Translations under genes and position numbers: made by a program | Source: Endothia cerciana | Taxonomy: Eukaryota; Ascomycota; Sordariomycetes; Diaporthales; Cryphonectriaceae | Reading direction: 5' to 3' | Length of the DNA stretch: 64,000 nucleotides | Assembly: GCA_026119935.1 (NCBI GenBank) | Contig: JALRMH010000047.1 | Coordinates: forward strand, 124,001-188,000 | Part shown: in pieces, positions 33,750-44,988 of the stretch | Layout: the number at the start of each line of letters is the position of its first letter | Numbering within the stretch: position 1 is the first letter of the stretch | The notes under the pieces: model-generated | The model's database searches: none | Told to the model about the DNA's origin: nothing | What the model saw: the letters and a program-made list of their open reading frames with translations, nothing else

Positions 33750-35594
33750 ATGGCTTCCCCACCCGAGAACGAGCTCGATGAGATCAATGCCATACTATCG
33801 GCTCTAAACCAAGAAGTTGACCTTTCTACCTTCGAACATCTCGACAGACCCCTCTCAACAAACTTCGATGCGCCAACTCTCCGATGCCCTGAGCTGCCTG
33901 CATCACTGAATGCGCCCATTTTATCTCCACCAGACCATACTCCTCAGGCCGGCTCTACACAGCTTAGCGAAACCCCCCTGCCTCTGCATACATTCGATTC
34001 TAGCTGGGAGCAAGAAGTTGACATAGGAGATGTTTATAGCAATTGGGCTCTCCTAACAAACCTCGATACGCCATCTCTACAAGGAGCACAATGCCCCGAG
34101 CTGCCTGTATCGCCAAGTCCGCTCATCTTGTCTCCACCAGACTACACTCGTCAGACCGGCTCTACACAACTCAGTGTGTACGCTTCTAGCTGGGATCGAG
34201 AAGTTGATATAGAAGTTGTCCACAATAATCGGGGAAACTCGGCGGAGAATTTTGATTGATTCAGCTCGGGCAATCAAACGCACTCGCAAGGAAGCGAACG
34301 ACAGAAAACCGAAGCGAGTTCAACGTGGTCAATCAGTTGCCAGATGCTTGCGCTGCGTATTTCATCATGAAAAGGTATTCAATCTCGAGCCCTTACTTCG
34401 AGATTCAAGCTTATGAAGCAAGTGCGAGGGCTCTCCTCTCTGTGGGCCATGTCTCCGGCGCAGTATTCCTGAAAGTCTTTGTTCAAAAGCAAGGTTACTT
34501 GACGAGCCAATTTTTCGAAAGTGTAAGTATGCAGCTATCTTCTCGCTGGTATGATTCTGATAATTTCCAGGGGATGATGTCAAATATCGCTCGCGACTTC
34601 GATGGCCGGATGTTACGTGGTGCGGCGAGCCAGCATACACTACAGTGTATCGTTACGATTCAGGTCCTCAACTTACAGTGCAGGGGCGTATGTTTGATCC
34701 TACAGATGACGACCAAACCAAGCTGTGGGGAAAAAGTAGTACTGGTTGGAAATCCATTGATACATCGGCTTGGGGTGTGCCCGATGTCTCATCCTTGGAC
34801 ATTGAAGGATACGTTGCTGAATGTGTGCCGTATGCTCTCAAGCATTCAAGCGAAGCACGCTGGCTCGGTCCGGCTATGGCTGTGGCAGCTGGCAGACCCC
34901 AGCTCCTGGAAGGTGCTCAGAGGCTGTGGACAGCGAACTGTCTTCTGCTCAAGGGCTGGCAAGCCTCAAGTGTGGAGTGCGTAAACGATCGAAGCAATCC
35001 GTACTTTGAAACGAGGCCAGCCTCAAGACCTGTGCAGAACGCACTGGATTTTAGACTTGAAAGCTATATCTCCAAACTCGAGCGATCACTTCTTGCCAAT
35101 ATCGACAAGGGTATGAAGGATCGTAAGTTAGCTTCGAGGGAGGAATTCTTCAGTGCCATTTTCATGTTCTTGGCTATCATCGAGAAAGACATCTGGAGAT
35201 TACTTTTCTGGGTCCGCCACAAAGAAGAGGGAAGTCGATCCCTTTGGAAACATGAGTAGCAATAAGCTAACAATCCTGACAGGCTTACAAATGGCGACAT
35301 CCTGAGACTGCGCGAGTTCTGATTGACCGTGCCGTCTTTCAAGCAAAAACTCTGCTTACTTATTTGCGGTTTGGAGGGATGATCCCAGAATCTTTCCGAC
35401 AATCTATCTTATACTGTAAGATATGTATGCTCTGGTTGTTTACTATCTTACTAATCTATACAGTTCCGAGTAACCAAGCGGCCAGTCTATATCTTGAGCA
35501 TGATGATAATAGCTTGCGGGGCACTTTAACCAGGTTTTGCTTGATTGAGGAGGATGAGAAGTTTGAAGCATTTGCACATATTAAGTTTTCATAA
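33750..35594 (+). CDS. unknown multi-exon fungal protein
   Basis: ATG 33750 starts an acidic N-terminus that contains the same ~70-residue motif twice (PELPxSxxxxILSPPDxTxQxGSTQLS). Frame changes at a G4 (34231-34234) and an A4 (34370-34373) run are each cured by one base fewer. The joined chain has a basic helix (RRRILIDSARAIKRTRK), a single C-x2-C (RCLRC) and then LKVFVQKQGYL. An intron near 34525-34570 (GTAAGT-type) leads to LRWPDVTWCGEPAY, SSTGWKSIDTSAWGVPD and the helical C-terminus with EEFFSAIFMFLAIIEKDIW. Further introns near 35211-35281 and 35417-35462 lead to WRHPETARVLIDRAVF and a stop at 35594. The layout resembles fungal proteins with a degenerate Zn2Cys6-like motif, but only one Cys pair is seen, so I do not call it a transcription factor. 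Confidence 0.5.
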
Positions 35595-36620
35595 TGTTTC
35601 TACGCAGGACTGTTCGAAGCTATTTTCTGTTGAGCATTGTTTATTGGAGAATCCCCCCCCCCCTCCCTTTCTTTATTCGAATTCTCTTTTGTATCTATGA
35701 GCAGCATAATAGGTTGCTATATACTTGGGGACTCGCATATAAAGACTCATATGTGATGAACGACTGCACGGGCCACAAGCCCCATTTCAGTCTTGTGGCC
35801 TGTGCCCAGTGGTATGTACAGATGGGTATGCAGATATGGGGGACACACCCTTTCGAATTCTCTCAACATGCATTGTATTTCAAGCAATCCTTTCCCTTCT
35901 TTCTAATGTTGAGCCCTCTGAGCAGATCTCAGGAAGGCTTTTCGGCCTGTTCTTGTGCCCTCGTGGCCTCGTTAGTTGTCGTTCTTCTGACTCCAGCACC
36001 CCTGGGCTGCAAGAGCTCTTGCCCATTGCTCCGGTGTCAGTCCTCTTGTGCGACTGCGCCCGAATCCAGGTTCATCAGCTATCACAGGGCGTTACATTAT
36101 AAAATAAAAAAAAAAAAAAAAAAAACCATATAATCGAAAGACTTTCACATAGTCTACCTTGCGTACCGGACAGGACCTTCATTTGTTGTTGTATAAGGCT
36201 TCTGTTAGTCCACCTGCATCACCCTAACCCTAGCCTATTTCATCCCAAAATGCTCGGACAGAGTCTGGATTCTTGCTTGTGAGTTAATATTCATCTGCTT
36301 ATCAGATGGCTTACAACATAGCAAAATGATTTTAAAGCAGAATCAAACATTGATCTGGGCTGATCAATTAGGAGGTCATTCTCAACTAGTGAAATTTAAT
36401 ACTGACTTTTAATTAAGTGCTTCTAGATAGAGAAACACCTAAATGCTATTTCCTGAAAATTATTTTTAGTTTTCCGTTTTCTATTTTAATCTCACTACTT
36501 TGAACTTGTAAAACTTGTAAGAATAATATAAATAAAGGCACTCAATTGATGTTTTGCTTGAAAAGAGAACTGGATTTCTGCGACTTTTCATTAAAAATAG
36601 CAACTCAGTTATGCTTCATA
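35595..36620. other. gene-free stretch with C-run and poly(A) tract
   Basis: A C-rich run at about 35657-35667 and an A-rich run at about 36103-36123 interrupt otherwise ordinary AT-rich sequence. A CCCTAACCCTA word occurs near 36220. I cannot show target duplications or promoter boxes that would make this a retroposon. Confidence 0.4.
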
Positions 36621-37169
36621 ATGACTGCAACATACCACTCAATGGTTATAGAATCGAACGAGATTTCTGCAAAGTACAATTTTGCAGCTGCAGCTGCATG
36701 TTGGATAATGCTTGCTGGCTTTTTCATCTTGCCTGGCACGTTTACAACATTAAGAAAATCAACAGTCTTCAGCTCTTCCAATGATGGACAGTATATACAA
36801 AGCGCAGTCCAAAATATACCGCTTTTGCCTCTCGCTAGCGTTTGCTATTTATCAGGTATAAGCATTATTATCTTTTTTTGGTACCGCTTTCAATCCAAAT
36901 ATATTTGGATTATACGCTATCTTTTAATGTAAGCAATCATTATATTTTACTCTTTCCAAGTATAAATGCTAATGTAAGTTAGGCCAACCATGCTCAATTG
37001 TTTGAGCGGACTTCTTACAATTCTAGTAAATGTTTATACTGCTCAGAATGGCATTTGGTCACCGACCGCATGGGCTACTTTAGCAGTTGTTCTATTTACA
37101 ACTCTTCTTGTATCAAGTGGGATTCTTGTAATTCAATGGCGCCTTCGAGCGCTCCGTACAGGACAGTAA
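36621..37169 (+). CDS. small four-TM membrane protein, copy B
   Basis: Exon 1 is 36621-36928, the intron 36929-36982 (54 nt, GTAAGC donor, branch-like TGCTAATG, TAG acceptor, phase 2) and exon 2 36983-37169 ending TAA, giving 164 residues. It is clearly homologous to the gene at 4549-5097. Shared blocks include LAGxFIxPGTFT, QNIPLxPLAS and, in exon 2, VYTAQxGxWSPTAWATLA, and the intron is in the same codon position. Four hydrophobic segments are predicted at matching places. The start MTATYHSMVIE aligns with copy A. Its codons are much more AT-rich than copy A, so the two have lived in different sequence environments. Function is unknown. Confidence 0.8.
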
Positions 37170-37380
37170 TTACGTGATTACATTATTTGATATGTATCCC
37201 TGTGTCTTCAGTTTGGATACATTGATACTGCTTGTAAGTGTACTTTCGAAAGTCTCTCCAAAGTCTTGTAAGTTCACAAGGCCTCGATCTATAACAATGA
37301 TGGATTCTAATATGCTCGGGATCTTCTCAATCAAGGCTTATATACAAGAATAACATCCTTTTTCTTGAAATGCACACCAA

Positions 37381-39103
37381 TTAGTTATCCGCTGTAGAAT
37401 CAGTAGATACTGCGCTCTTGGTATGGCTCAACCTGTCCTCTTTCTGCTGAGAAAGTAGCCTCCGCCAGGCAGGTCCTCTTGCGAGTTTGACACCAAAGGA
37501 ATAGAAACAGGCAAGATCATTCTCAGAAGCATTGCCATTAGCTACTCGTATCATCAAGTCCCAGCTTGCAAGATCCCTAATACCGTTCTGAGCCAGGGCG
37601 ACAACAACAGAATCAACCTGATCTTGCAATGTGATAGATGAATTTTGTCTTTGTGTTTGTGTAGATTTTGACAGATACATAGGCATGTCGGGAGAGTCGT
37701 TCTGTGAAGTAGCAGGGCTGCAAGAAGAGAGACACCAATCTTTGTCATGCTTTCTGGAGGCAGATTATTCAGATTTATTTTAACCACGCCTTTCTTCACG
37801 ACTGACTCAGTCGAGTGAGCGAACAATAGGTCCGCCTTCTTGTAGAGCGCTATTGATTCCGATCTAGCAGTATTCGATCTCGAGAAAGTTTTGCTGATGA
37901 GAGTTAGCTGCTGCGCTATGTCTTTCGTAGCATTATCACTTACAGTGCATCAGATACGGCAAGCTTCTTCAACCGAGCAGTGACTAGAGTTTTTCTCGCA
38001 GTAACAGCCTTGGTGACATATATATCCCGAGATCGCTTATCCCCGGTAATCGTTCTAGTGCGCTTTTTTCTGTATCTGATCGCAGCTTTTTCAAGATTGA
38101 GTGCCAAGTCGCGTTTTCCATTCTCTTTAGCTGCCTTAAAATTGCTTCCATAGCTTTCATCTTGCGCTTGGAGGATCTCGATTCATTTAGGCTCAGATAC
38201 CACGGCAATTCGCGCTTTCACATAGGCACTTCTGGACATTCTTCGTTGAGAAAGGATCAAAATTGTAATCAAACGTCAGCTCGTCTCCAGCTGAAATCCA
38301 GTTGCTCCCTGCAAAAAGGCCAATCGCCGGTAAGCCGCGTACGATCCATTTCTCCATCCGGCAATTCGGATTGCATGAATGGTTGACGAACCTGGCTATG
38401 CTGTCAGCTGTTGCATCGATGATCAGATTCTGATTGAAGGCCATAATATAAAAGCATTGGATATTATTCTTCATTAGATATTCCAGTGACTCATTTTGCT
38501 ATCCTTATACTCTTTACTCATCCAGCGCTCACTCTCGGCTGTTGTGATAAATTCCCCTATATAATCCAGTAAAAGCTGGCCCGGCTCAAAAGATTGTTTA
38601 CTGCGGACGCCGTAACCACGATCTGGAGTCTTCATGACTTCCACTTCATTCATTCTGGAAGGCACGATTCTTGCATTGTTTCTTTCCAACATTGCAATTC
38701 GTATCATGACACTCATACTACGTAATGCGGTTGAGGCAGCCCTCAGCGCATCTATCCTCAGCTCTGCATATACACTTGTATTGAGAATCATTAGCCTGAT
38801 CAGATTTGCGCCAGTGCGCTCGGGCATTTCTAACGAATCGATCTGCAATCTTGTAAGCATAGGCATTGCTTCCATGACTGATGAACTGTGCTTACTTTCC
38901 GTCATTCTGCGCTTATCCAGCTTGAAATCTTGCGAAAGCTTTGGCTCGCGATGAATGGAGGTAGACTTGGGTGTCTTGTGACTCTGATTGGCTATATCAT
39001 TAGCCACGAAGATCGTACTTGCAGAGCTTTGAGACATTTCTGTCATATTGTTTAACGAAAAATACGGGAGAAAGACCGGATAAGAGGTTGCGGTCATTTG
39101 CAA
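37381..39103 (-). pseudogene. Ash1-like AWS/SET histone methyltransferase remnant
   Basis: Reading leftward, one frame carries an AWS-type cysteine array (CICRAEDRCAEGCLNRI, then after a TAG YECHDTNCNVG and QCKNRAF). The SET domain follows in another frame: VEVMKTPDRGYGVRS, LLLDYIGEFIT, then in a third frame CFYIMAFNQNLIIDAT, ARFVNHSCNPNCRM, GDELTFDYNF and the post-SET QKCLCESANCRG. The NHS and ELTFDY cofactor and catalytic motifs are present. This order is that of Ash1/Set2-type H3K36 methyltransferases. Breaks are the TAG in AWS, an ATGA duplication before VEVM, and a ~26-nt insertion before CFYIM. Downstream coding pieces (37381-38200, ending STDSTADN) may be the C-terminus of the same gene or a separate one. 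A working product is unlikely. Confidence 0.65.
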
Positions 39104-39313
39104 AACGGTTAATCGGGGAGTCAGGGTTGGAAAAATTGCGGAAGAAAAGGTTGCTATTTTGCTTGGTCCTTATGGCAGATAGTATATATTTCATTTTCCC
39201 CGGTTGCAAGAATGTCTTTGGAGTGTAGTTATCCATAGTATATGACAGGTTTGGGCAATCCCTCAACTTTCATTTGCGCTTGAGTTACTGCTCGATCCTC
39301 GTTGCGCAGAGCC

Positions 39314-39650
39314 TTATGATCTATTCCCTAGACCGTCATTCCGCAAATCATGGATTTCAGACCGCAGTTCTCCCATGGCTGCCTTAATTGCTTCGTTGTG
39401 CTCCGTCAACATCTTTTTTATTGCATCTATAATGGGTTTCCGTTCATTAAGAGTTTCACTAAGAGTTTGATTGTCAGAGCGAATACCGATAATTAGGCTG
39501 ATTGGCCTACTTTAGAGCCGAAGCAGAGTATTCGCAGGTGCTCTTTATCTTCCGACAATTCTCACATGGTCGGCCTTCATTGCATTTTACTTTAAGCATC
39601 CGACAGCTATTGCAAGCCTTAAGAGAGTCAGTATATATTTGTTCCAGATA
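39314..39650 (-). CDS. short Zn(II)2Cys6 zinc-cluster protein
   Basis: The minus strand encodes KACNSCRMLKVKCNEGRPCE followed by NCRKIKSTC. This is the C-x2-C-x6-C-x5-C-x2-C-x6-C spacing of the fungal binuclear zinc cluster that binds DNA. A GTAGGC...CTGAC...TTAG intron follows, and the second exon encodes a short helical, probably coiled-coil segment (ETLNERKPIIDAIKKML, HNEAIKAAMGELRSEI) ending in TAA at 39314-39316. The large regulatory domain normally found in such transcription factors is absent. The start codon is not certain; an upstream exon may exist. It lies immediately upstream of the SET-domain remnant on the same strand. Confidence 0.6.
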
Positions 39651-40429
39651 GGATGTATTATGAATATACTATCGAGGCTCTTGGAACTCGCCCACGCCTA
39701 GTTGCGAAAGCTGGTGAATTTGATCCCGTAGGAGGGAAACATATCTGGGTCTGCTCGGCTAGGGTTGCAGGAGGATGCAGAAAATTTGGGAATGGTGTTT
39801 GCTGGACTGTCCTCCTGCTCGGCAGCGGGTGTGTTTCTAGAGGTCTGTCACGCGTTTTGATGGCAATAAGCGACGTGACCACAGCATCTCTCAGAAAGGT
39901 CTTTCTGTACTTAAGTTGGCGCTCTCACTTGCGTACTATATCCTATATAACTATATATAGGTTCTAGCAGCTACTGAAGATCGAAACTCATCAGCTCTGA
40001 TTCATTGGGAGGCAGATAATTATAAGCTAAAGGTTGTTGTAGAGACTAATCTGCAGCATCAGAACTAGGTATCATATTCTAGGACATTTTAACGATGTCT
40101 CCTCCTTGACAGTTGCTAAAAGCTGATAAAATGAAATCAGGCAAGCATGCTGCAGTAACAAGAACAAATCATACGGGAGGTAGAGCTTTTGAAAGTGAGT
40201 ATTTCAAAGTTATACCTAGCATGCCACAATCTAGAACATTTTGATACCTATCGCCTTTCCCTTGAGATAGTTTTGTGTAGCGTGAGTCGTCTAAAGCTGT
40301 AATTGATATTGCTATTTAGCTGAAATTGCTAGTCTTTATAGATGTCTGAGGTGTTGAGAACTTGCGCTATTCTCAGTGACTATAACAGTATCAACCCTTT
40401 TAATTATAACATCACTAGCAGATTATCCT

Positions 40430-40790
40430 TGCTATAGTGATTAGGCTTACACCAGGTAGCATTAATCGCAGAATTTTCTGCTGTAGCAGAACAAAACTTA
40501 GTGGATAAATATAAGCCAGGTAGCTCTAACCGCGCAATTAATTACTATTACTAGGGTTAAGCATTTAGATGTACTATATAGCCTATATACACTAGCCAGC
40601 ATGCTGCAACGGAACAAAACTTTAATAGCTTGATATACGCTAGATAGCTTGCGCATACCCTTGCTACTATTAGGGTTAGGGCGGTTAGGCTCACCCTAGG
40701 TGGCATTAACCGCAGAATTTTCTGCTGCTGTAGAATGAAAGTTGGTGATTAAATACACACCGGGTGGCTTTAACCGCTGAACAGAAAGCT
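40430..40790. repeat. two copies of a ~244-bp-spaced repeat
   Basis: 'ttaggct(t/c)ac...ggt(a/g)gcattaa(t/c)cgcagaattttctgctg' occurs at about 40441 and 40685, with related 'gtagctctaaccgc' and 'gtggctttaaccgc' words after each. Two TTAGGG units sit beside the second copy. The whole stretch 39970-41470 shows no gene. Confidence 0.55.
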
Positions 40791-41482
40791 GGAAACCTAA
40801 GTAGACCTACAATATATCCACTGTTAAATTGACTTAGCAAGCATGACTAGCAATGCAAGGAATACGACAGGTCTTTTCCTGATTTAGATAAAAAAAGAAC
40901 GTCGACAACTGCAATAAAGTGCAGACTATAAATGAATCACTCGTCTCTGTTCAGCTGTCATCAGACTTGTAAAATTAGAGACTAGCTATATAGCACTATT
41001 AACAGCTCAGGGGTAACTATTTGCTAGTGTAAAGAATAGCAGTGTGATGCAAAAAGGCCTGTCCCTATCACTCTACTGCACAACACCTATGTTCTAGTCA
41101 GCAGCAGGTTGCTGAAACAGCATTATAGGGGCTGTTGCATTAAAGGCGGGAGACTGCTTAGTCCTAACAAGTTAGACATACCTCAGGTGTGAAAAACTTT
41201 AATTAGTTGCTATATTAATGTGCACAAAAGCTAAAGCAGCTGAGCGCTTAGCTGTGTTCAAAACCAAATAATTGGTAGAGGTGAGATCAAGCTATTAAAA
41301 GCCTTCAGTTACTCTACTCAAAGACAATTTCTCCCTTGATCTGAAATTTTATTCAACTGCATCAATACTGGCCGTAATTGTCTGTTCAAGGTCATACTTC
41401 ACTGATAACTCTATAGCTGTGAGTTTTCCATTATCAGCAGACACAAACAAGGCTGTAGGTTAACAAATATTGAAAGAAACTA

Positions 41483-42363
41483 TTGCCTCAGCTGTTGCTA
41501 CTAGGGGATTCTCAGATCTACAATGCTCCTGGCACTAGCTTCTATAATAGGATTACGAAGAGTAAGTCAAGCAGATCTGATTTGTGGTCATTTGGTACTA
41601 ATGTGTTTATAGTTACCAATAACTGTCTCGATGTTGTTAACCGAGGATTCATTGGCTGGAACACATCGCAAATACTACAAGCAATACCAGAGATAATTTC
41701 TCCCTCTGGTGAAATTTCAGGCGTGGTGAGTTGTTCTGCTTCTATTGAGTTATATGCTGGGATGTCTTTTCTAACCAAGTCTCCTCTAAGCAGATATTTT
41801 TCGCGGGTGCCAATGATGCACATATTCCAGGACATCAACAGCATGTACCTCTAGACGAGTTTGAGAAGAACATCGAAGCCATCATCAAACATCCTCTCAT
41901 GAGGTTGCACAATCCGACAATCTTGCTTGTGCTACTAGCCCCATTATGTGAGGCTATACGGTCTCAATGGGATATTTCTCATGGCAGGGGCATAGTTCGG
42001 ACTGAAGAATTGACTCGGTCATATGCGAATTGTGAGAGGCAAGTATATGATAAGCTTCAGGAGGAAGGACTTGATGTGATTTTGATCGATCTCTTTACGG
42101 ATCTTACAGAAAAAAATTACGAGAAGACTTTGGACGACGGCTTGCACTTATCAGAGGAGGGCTATGAGATGCTTTTCAGTAAAGTGAAAAAGCATATTGA
42201 TGATATAGTCAATCGGAATCCCAGTCCTTGGCCCCTGTGGGAAGATGCTCCAAGAGCAACCCGACATTATGTCAAACAAATCATTAATTGCGAAGTCAGT
42301 ATCTCTGATTCTTTTGTCAGAAAGAAATTAACACTTATTACTCGAGCAGTTGCATCTACCTGA
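41483..42363 (+). CDS. SGNH esterase, isoamyl-acetate-hydrolase (IAH1) type
   Basis: Exons 41483-41561, 41613-41725 and 41794-42363 are joined by introns of 51 and 68 nt with GTAAGT/GTGAGT donors and clear branch sites (ACTAATG, CTAAC). The chain has block I LLLLGDS with the catalytic Ser, LDVVNRGFIGWNT with the block II Gly, FFAGANDAHIPG with the block III Asn, and DGLHLSEEGY with the block V Asp/His. HPLMRLHNPTILL also matches IAH1 relatives. All catalytic residues are present, so it may hydrolyse short-chain esters. No in-frame ATG precedes GDS in the exon; a TGA lies at 41471-41473. The true start must therefore be in an upstream exon, with CCTCAG at about 41486-41491 as a possible acceptor. 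Confidence 0.75.
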
Positions 42364-42506
42364 ACATGCCATTGGCTGCGGATCTGACAGTATCGATATC
42401 CTACAGGGGAAAGAGAGAGCAAGCAACACTAGCACCAACCCCAATACACCAGACACGGAACCTTGGGACAATGAGGTGGATTGAATTATGAAGGACTTGA
42501 TGTACA

Positions 42507-43311
42507 TTAAATATCATTCAAAGCCAAGGCAAAATCAGACTCTCCAGACCCCTCCTGCCAATGAAACATATCATGACTAATCTGCCATGCGTATTTTTCC
42601 ACCAGAATACATGAGCACAGAATGCACTGCACAAGGTGTTGAGTACGCAACGTGCTGAAGCAGACTGTGACTGATACAGCCAGTGCAACACAGCTTACCA
42701 GCATCCATGACAACAGTCTCACAGCATATTTCCTGTTTCGAAGACGCGTTATACAAAAGATGCTGAGAAGGCAACTTTGAAAATGAGATATGGCTGGAAA
42801 AGCCCAAACATATTCATATCCCCGATGAATAAGCAGCCAACCTCCAATAACAAAAAATATCACTTGTAGGACAACGCCTGTCCAAAAGAGCATGGTGCCG
42901 AGGATAAGCTTATAACGAGCGAGGATGATCGTATCGATTGTTGTCATAGGCTTATATATAATGTCTGCAACCTGCGCAATTATTAATATCTTCATGAGTT
43001 TGAAGAGAATAGATACATACTTCGAAAAGAGTAATAGACAGAATAGTGACACTCTTCAGGCTTAGATATGAGGGAACCAGAAGGGTTTGAGATGTGATAT
43101 CAAAGCTGGCAGTTAAAGAAATGATGGAAAAAATGAACCCAGCTAATGTAGATGATACGCAAATACTGGAAAGCAACTGGTGGCTGTGTCTAAAGCATTG
43201 TGGCTGCTTAGTGTAGATTTTCAGAACAACAAGAGTGACTTGGACAACAAATACAATAGCAAATGAAATACACGCAATAACGACTGAATATCGGCTGGTG
43301 TCAGAAGTCAT
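42507..43311 (-). CDS. seven-TM membrane protein of unknown family
   Basis: Exon 1 43311-43021 and exon 2 42971-42507 are separated by a 49-nt phase-0 intron (GTATGT/CAG). The product has 251 residues and starts MTSDTSRYSVVIACISFAIV. Hydrophobic segments fall at about residues 8-32, 46-66, 81-99, 113-138, 146-168, 176-200 and 209-225, giving seven predicted TM helices with short loops. An N-outside seven-TM topology like fungal rhodopsin-like or GPCR-like proteins is possible, but I see no retinal lysine or diagnostic motif. Codon use and intron borders look intact and there is no frame break. Confidence 0.7.
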
Positions 43312-43731
43312 TTTCGATCATTCAGTAACTTATGATAGTTGAACAAGAAGGCTCTGACACAAGAAGTAGGCTGCCGATATATGCACTTTTGAATGCTGCA
43401 GGCAAGACATGCTCAAGGTTCCCCTGGCTAGGATACAGGATCATTGTCATCTTGCATCAATGATATCATCAGGGTTTATTCCGGCAAGTCTCTGCATAAT
43501 TAGTATACCACACTCAGACCCCCACTTAAACATCAGAAACAAAAATACAACTAATATTCCATCGGGTCATGCATCCCAGCTTAGATGAGTCTTAACCTGT
43601 TCTGGAACCTTTTCCTATGCCGTGTAAAGTAAATCTGCTGCCACATTTGATTCAACCTATCGGAGAGCAAACCTTGAGGAGAGAGCTGAAATATAATGAT
43701 ACCTAATTGCTGCATTAGCATTCTTTAGGGT

Positions 43732-44382
43732 ATGATGAGCTTGGTCAGAGATTATAAAAGTAGCAATGCAGACAGTATAAGCCCAATCAATGTTTCCTTG
43801 ACTTTCATCCCTCACTCCTCATCCCCAATGGCTCCCCAAAATTTCGCCCTTCGATTTGTTCCAAATGCTCGCATTGATATTGAATCACAGCAACTAATTC
43901 AATGCACTATGTGCGAAGAGAAAGCAAATGCTCTAGACATCATTAGACATTTTGTTCATACCCACAACAAGAGACAAACCTGTCAACAAGCTCTTTGTTT
44001 CGGACGGGGTGAGGATCATAATAAACTCCATGAGATTTTTGGAAATGTTCCTTACCAATGCATCCTTTGCCACACTGGATACGAACTTCGCGGACGCCTT
44101 GAATGCCACCTCTCACAAAAACGTCATAAACTCTTTGTATCCCTACCCAAAACTTATCAAGCGCCATCGCCAAGCCACAGACGCAACTCCAATACTGGGA
44201 ATTCAAGCGCGCAAGATTGGGATTGGACAACTTTACCTGCTCCTCCTATGTATGTTGAACTAACAACTCTCACGATGTCAATTGTTCTTGATAGATACAT
44301 TATGCTTGCATGTTTGATCATCCCTCCAATTTCCTTTCATTTAGATTTTTGTCTGCATCGTATTCCAGCCAATAGAAAAAAT
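43732..44382 (+). CDS. C2H2-type zinc-finger protein
   Basis: From ATG 43732 (or MAPQNFALRF at 43828) the protein carries two Cys/His units: IQCTMC...IRHFVHTH and YQCILC...ELRGRLECHLSQKRH. The second fits the C-x2-C-x12-H-x5-H pattern well. An intron at about 44249-44293 (GTATGT, CTAAC, TAG) leads to a last exon ending HYACMFDHPSNFLSFRF and a stop near 44380. A Ser/Asn-rich linker precedes the intron. It may bind nucleic acid; target unknown. Confidence 0.55.
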
Positions 44383-44399
44383 ACCGCATATTAGATCAC

Positions 44400-44985
44400 A
44401 TTCGCATAAGGAAAAGGAAAAAAGGAACGATACATTAGCTCAGCCTAAGTTTAGCAAATAGTGAATCAGAACTTGAATTCTATTACACAATAGATCGCAT
44501 GACCAAATAGCCCTGGTCCATAGCAGCTATGCTACTCAGTTCGAGCAGAGAAGCGCTGGTCAGCAGCCAAGATGCTTATTAAGTATTTTGACAGGAAGGG
44601 AGAGAGCACCACAGAAAGCCAGATCCCAATCCCCGGCCAAGCAGACGACAAGATCGAAGTAGTGCTAGGAAGAAGACAATATTGCAATCATTCCCTCCTC
44701 GTCTATAGATGATCCTGAGCATCATAGTCATAGTCCACACTCAACTCAGAGATTCACTGTAAATCAGTATAGTGCTATATACAAGATCTGCTATAGATTA
44801 TATTAAAAGAATAATAACAATGCGAACTAGGGTAACCTATATTCTTTTTTCTCTTTCAGGCTCTGGTATCTGACAAGAGAAGGCTATAGTTGCATAAAGC
44901 TGAGAGTGTAGAACAAGCTTGTCGATTTCTAAAGAGTCAAGAGCTGGGGTCATTCTCAAATGAAGCATTGAATATTGTTAATTCA
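44400..44985. other. AT-rich intergenic stretch
   Basis: No gene or clear repeat is seen. Confidence 0.35.
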
Positions 44986-44988
44986 CTA

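Noticed and set aside
35594..36133. Plus-strand frame ending in a Lys run and the idea of a poly(A)-tailed retroposon
   Set aside because: The Lys run is a poly(A) tract, and no target duplication or Pol III boxes could be shown.
40660..40690. TTAGGGTTAGGG as a telomere
   Set aside because: Only two units, interstitial, inside another repeat.
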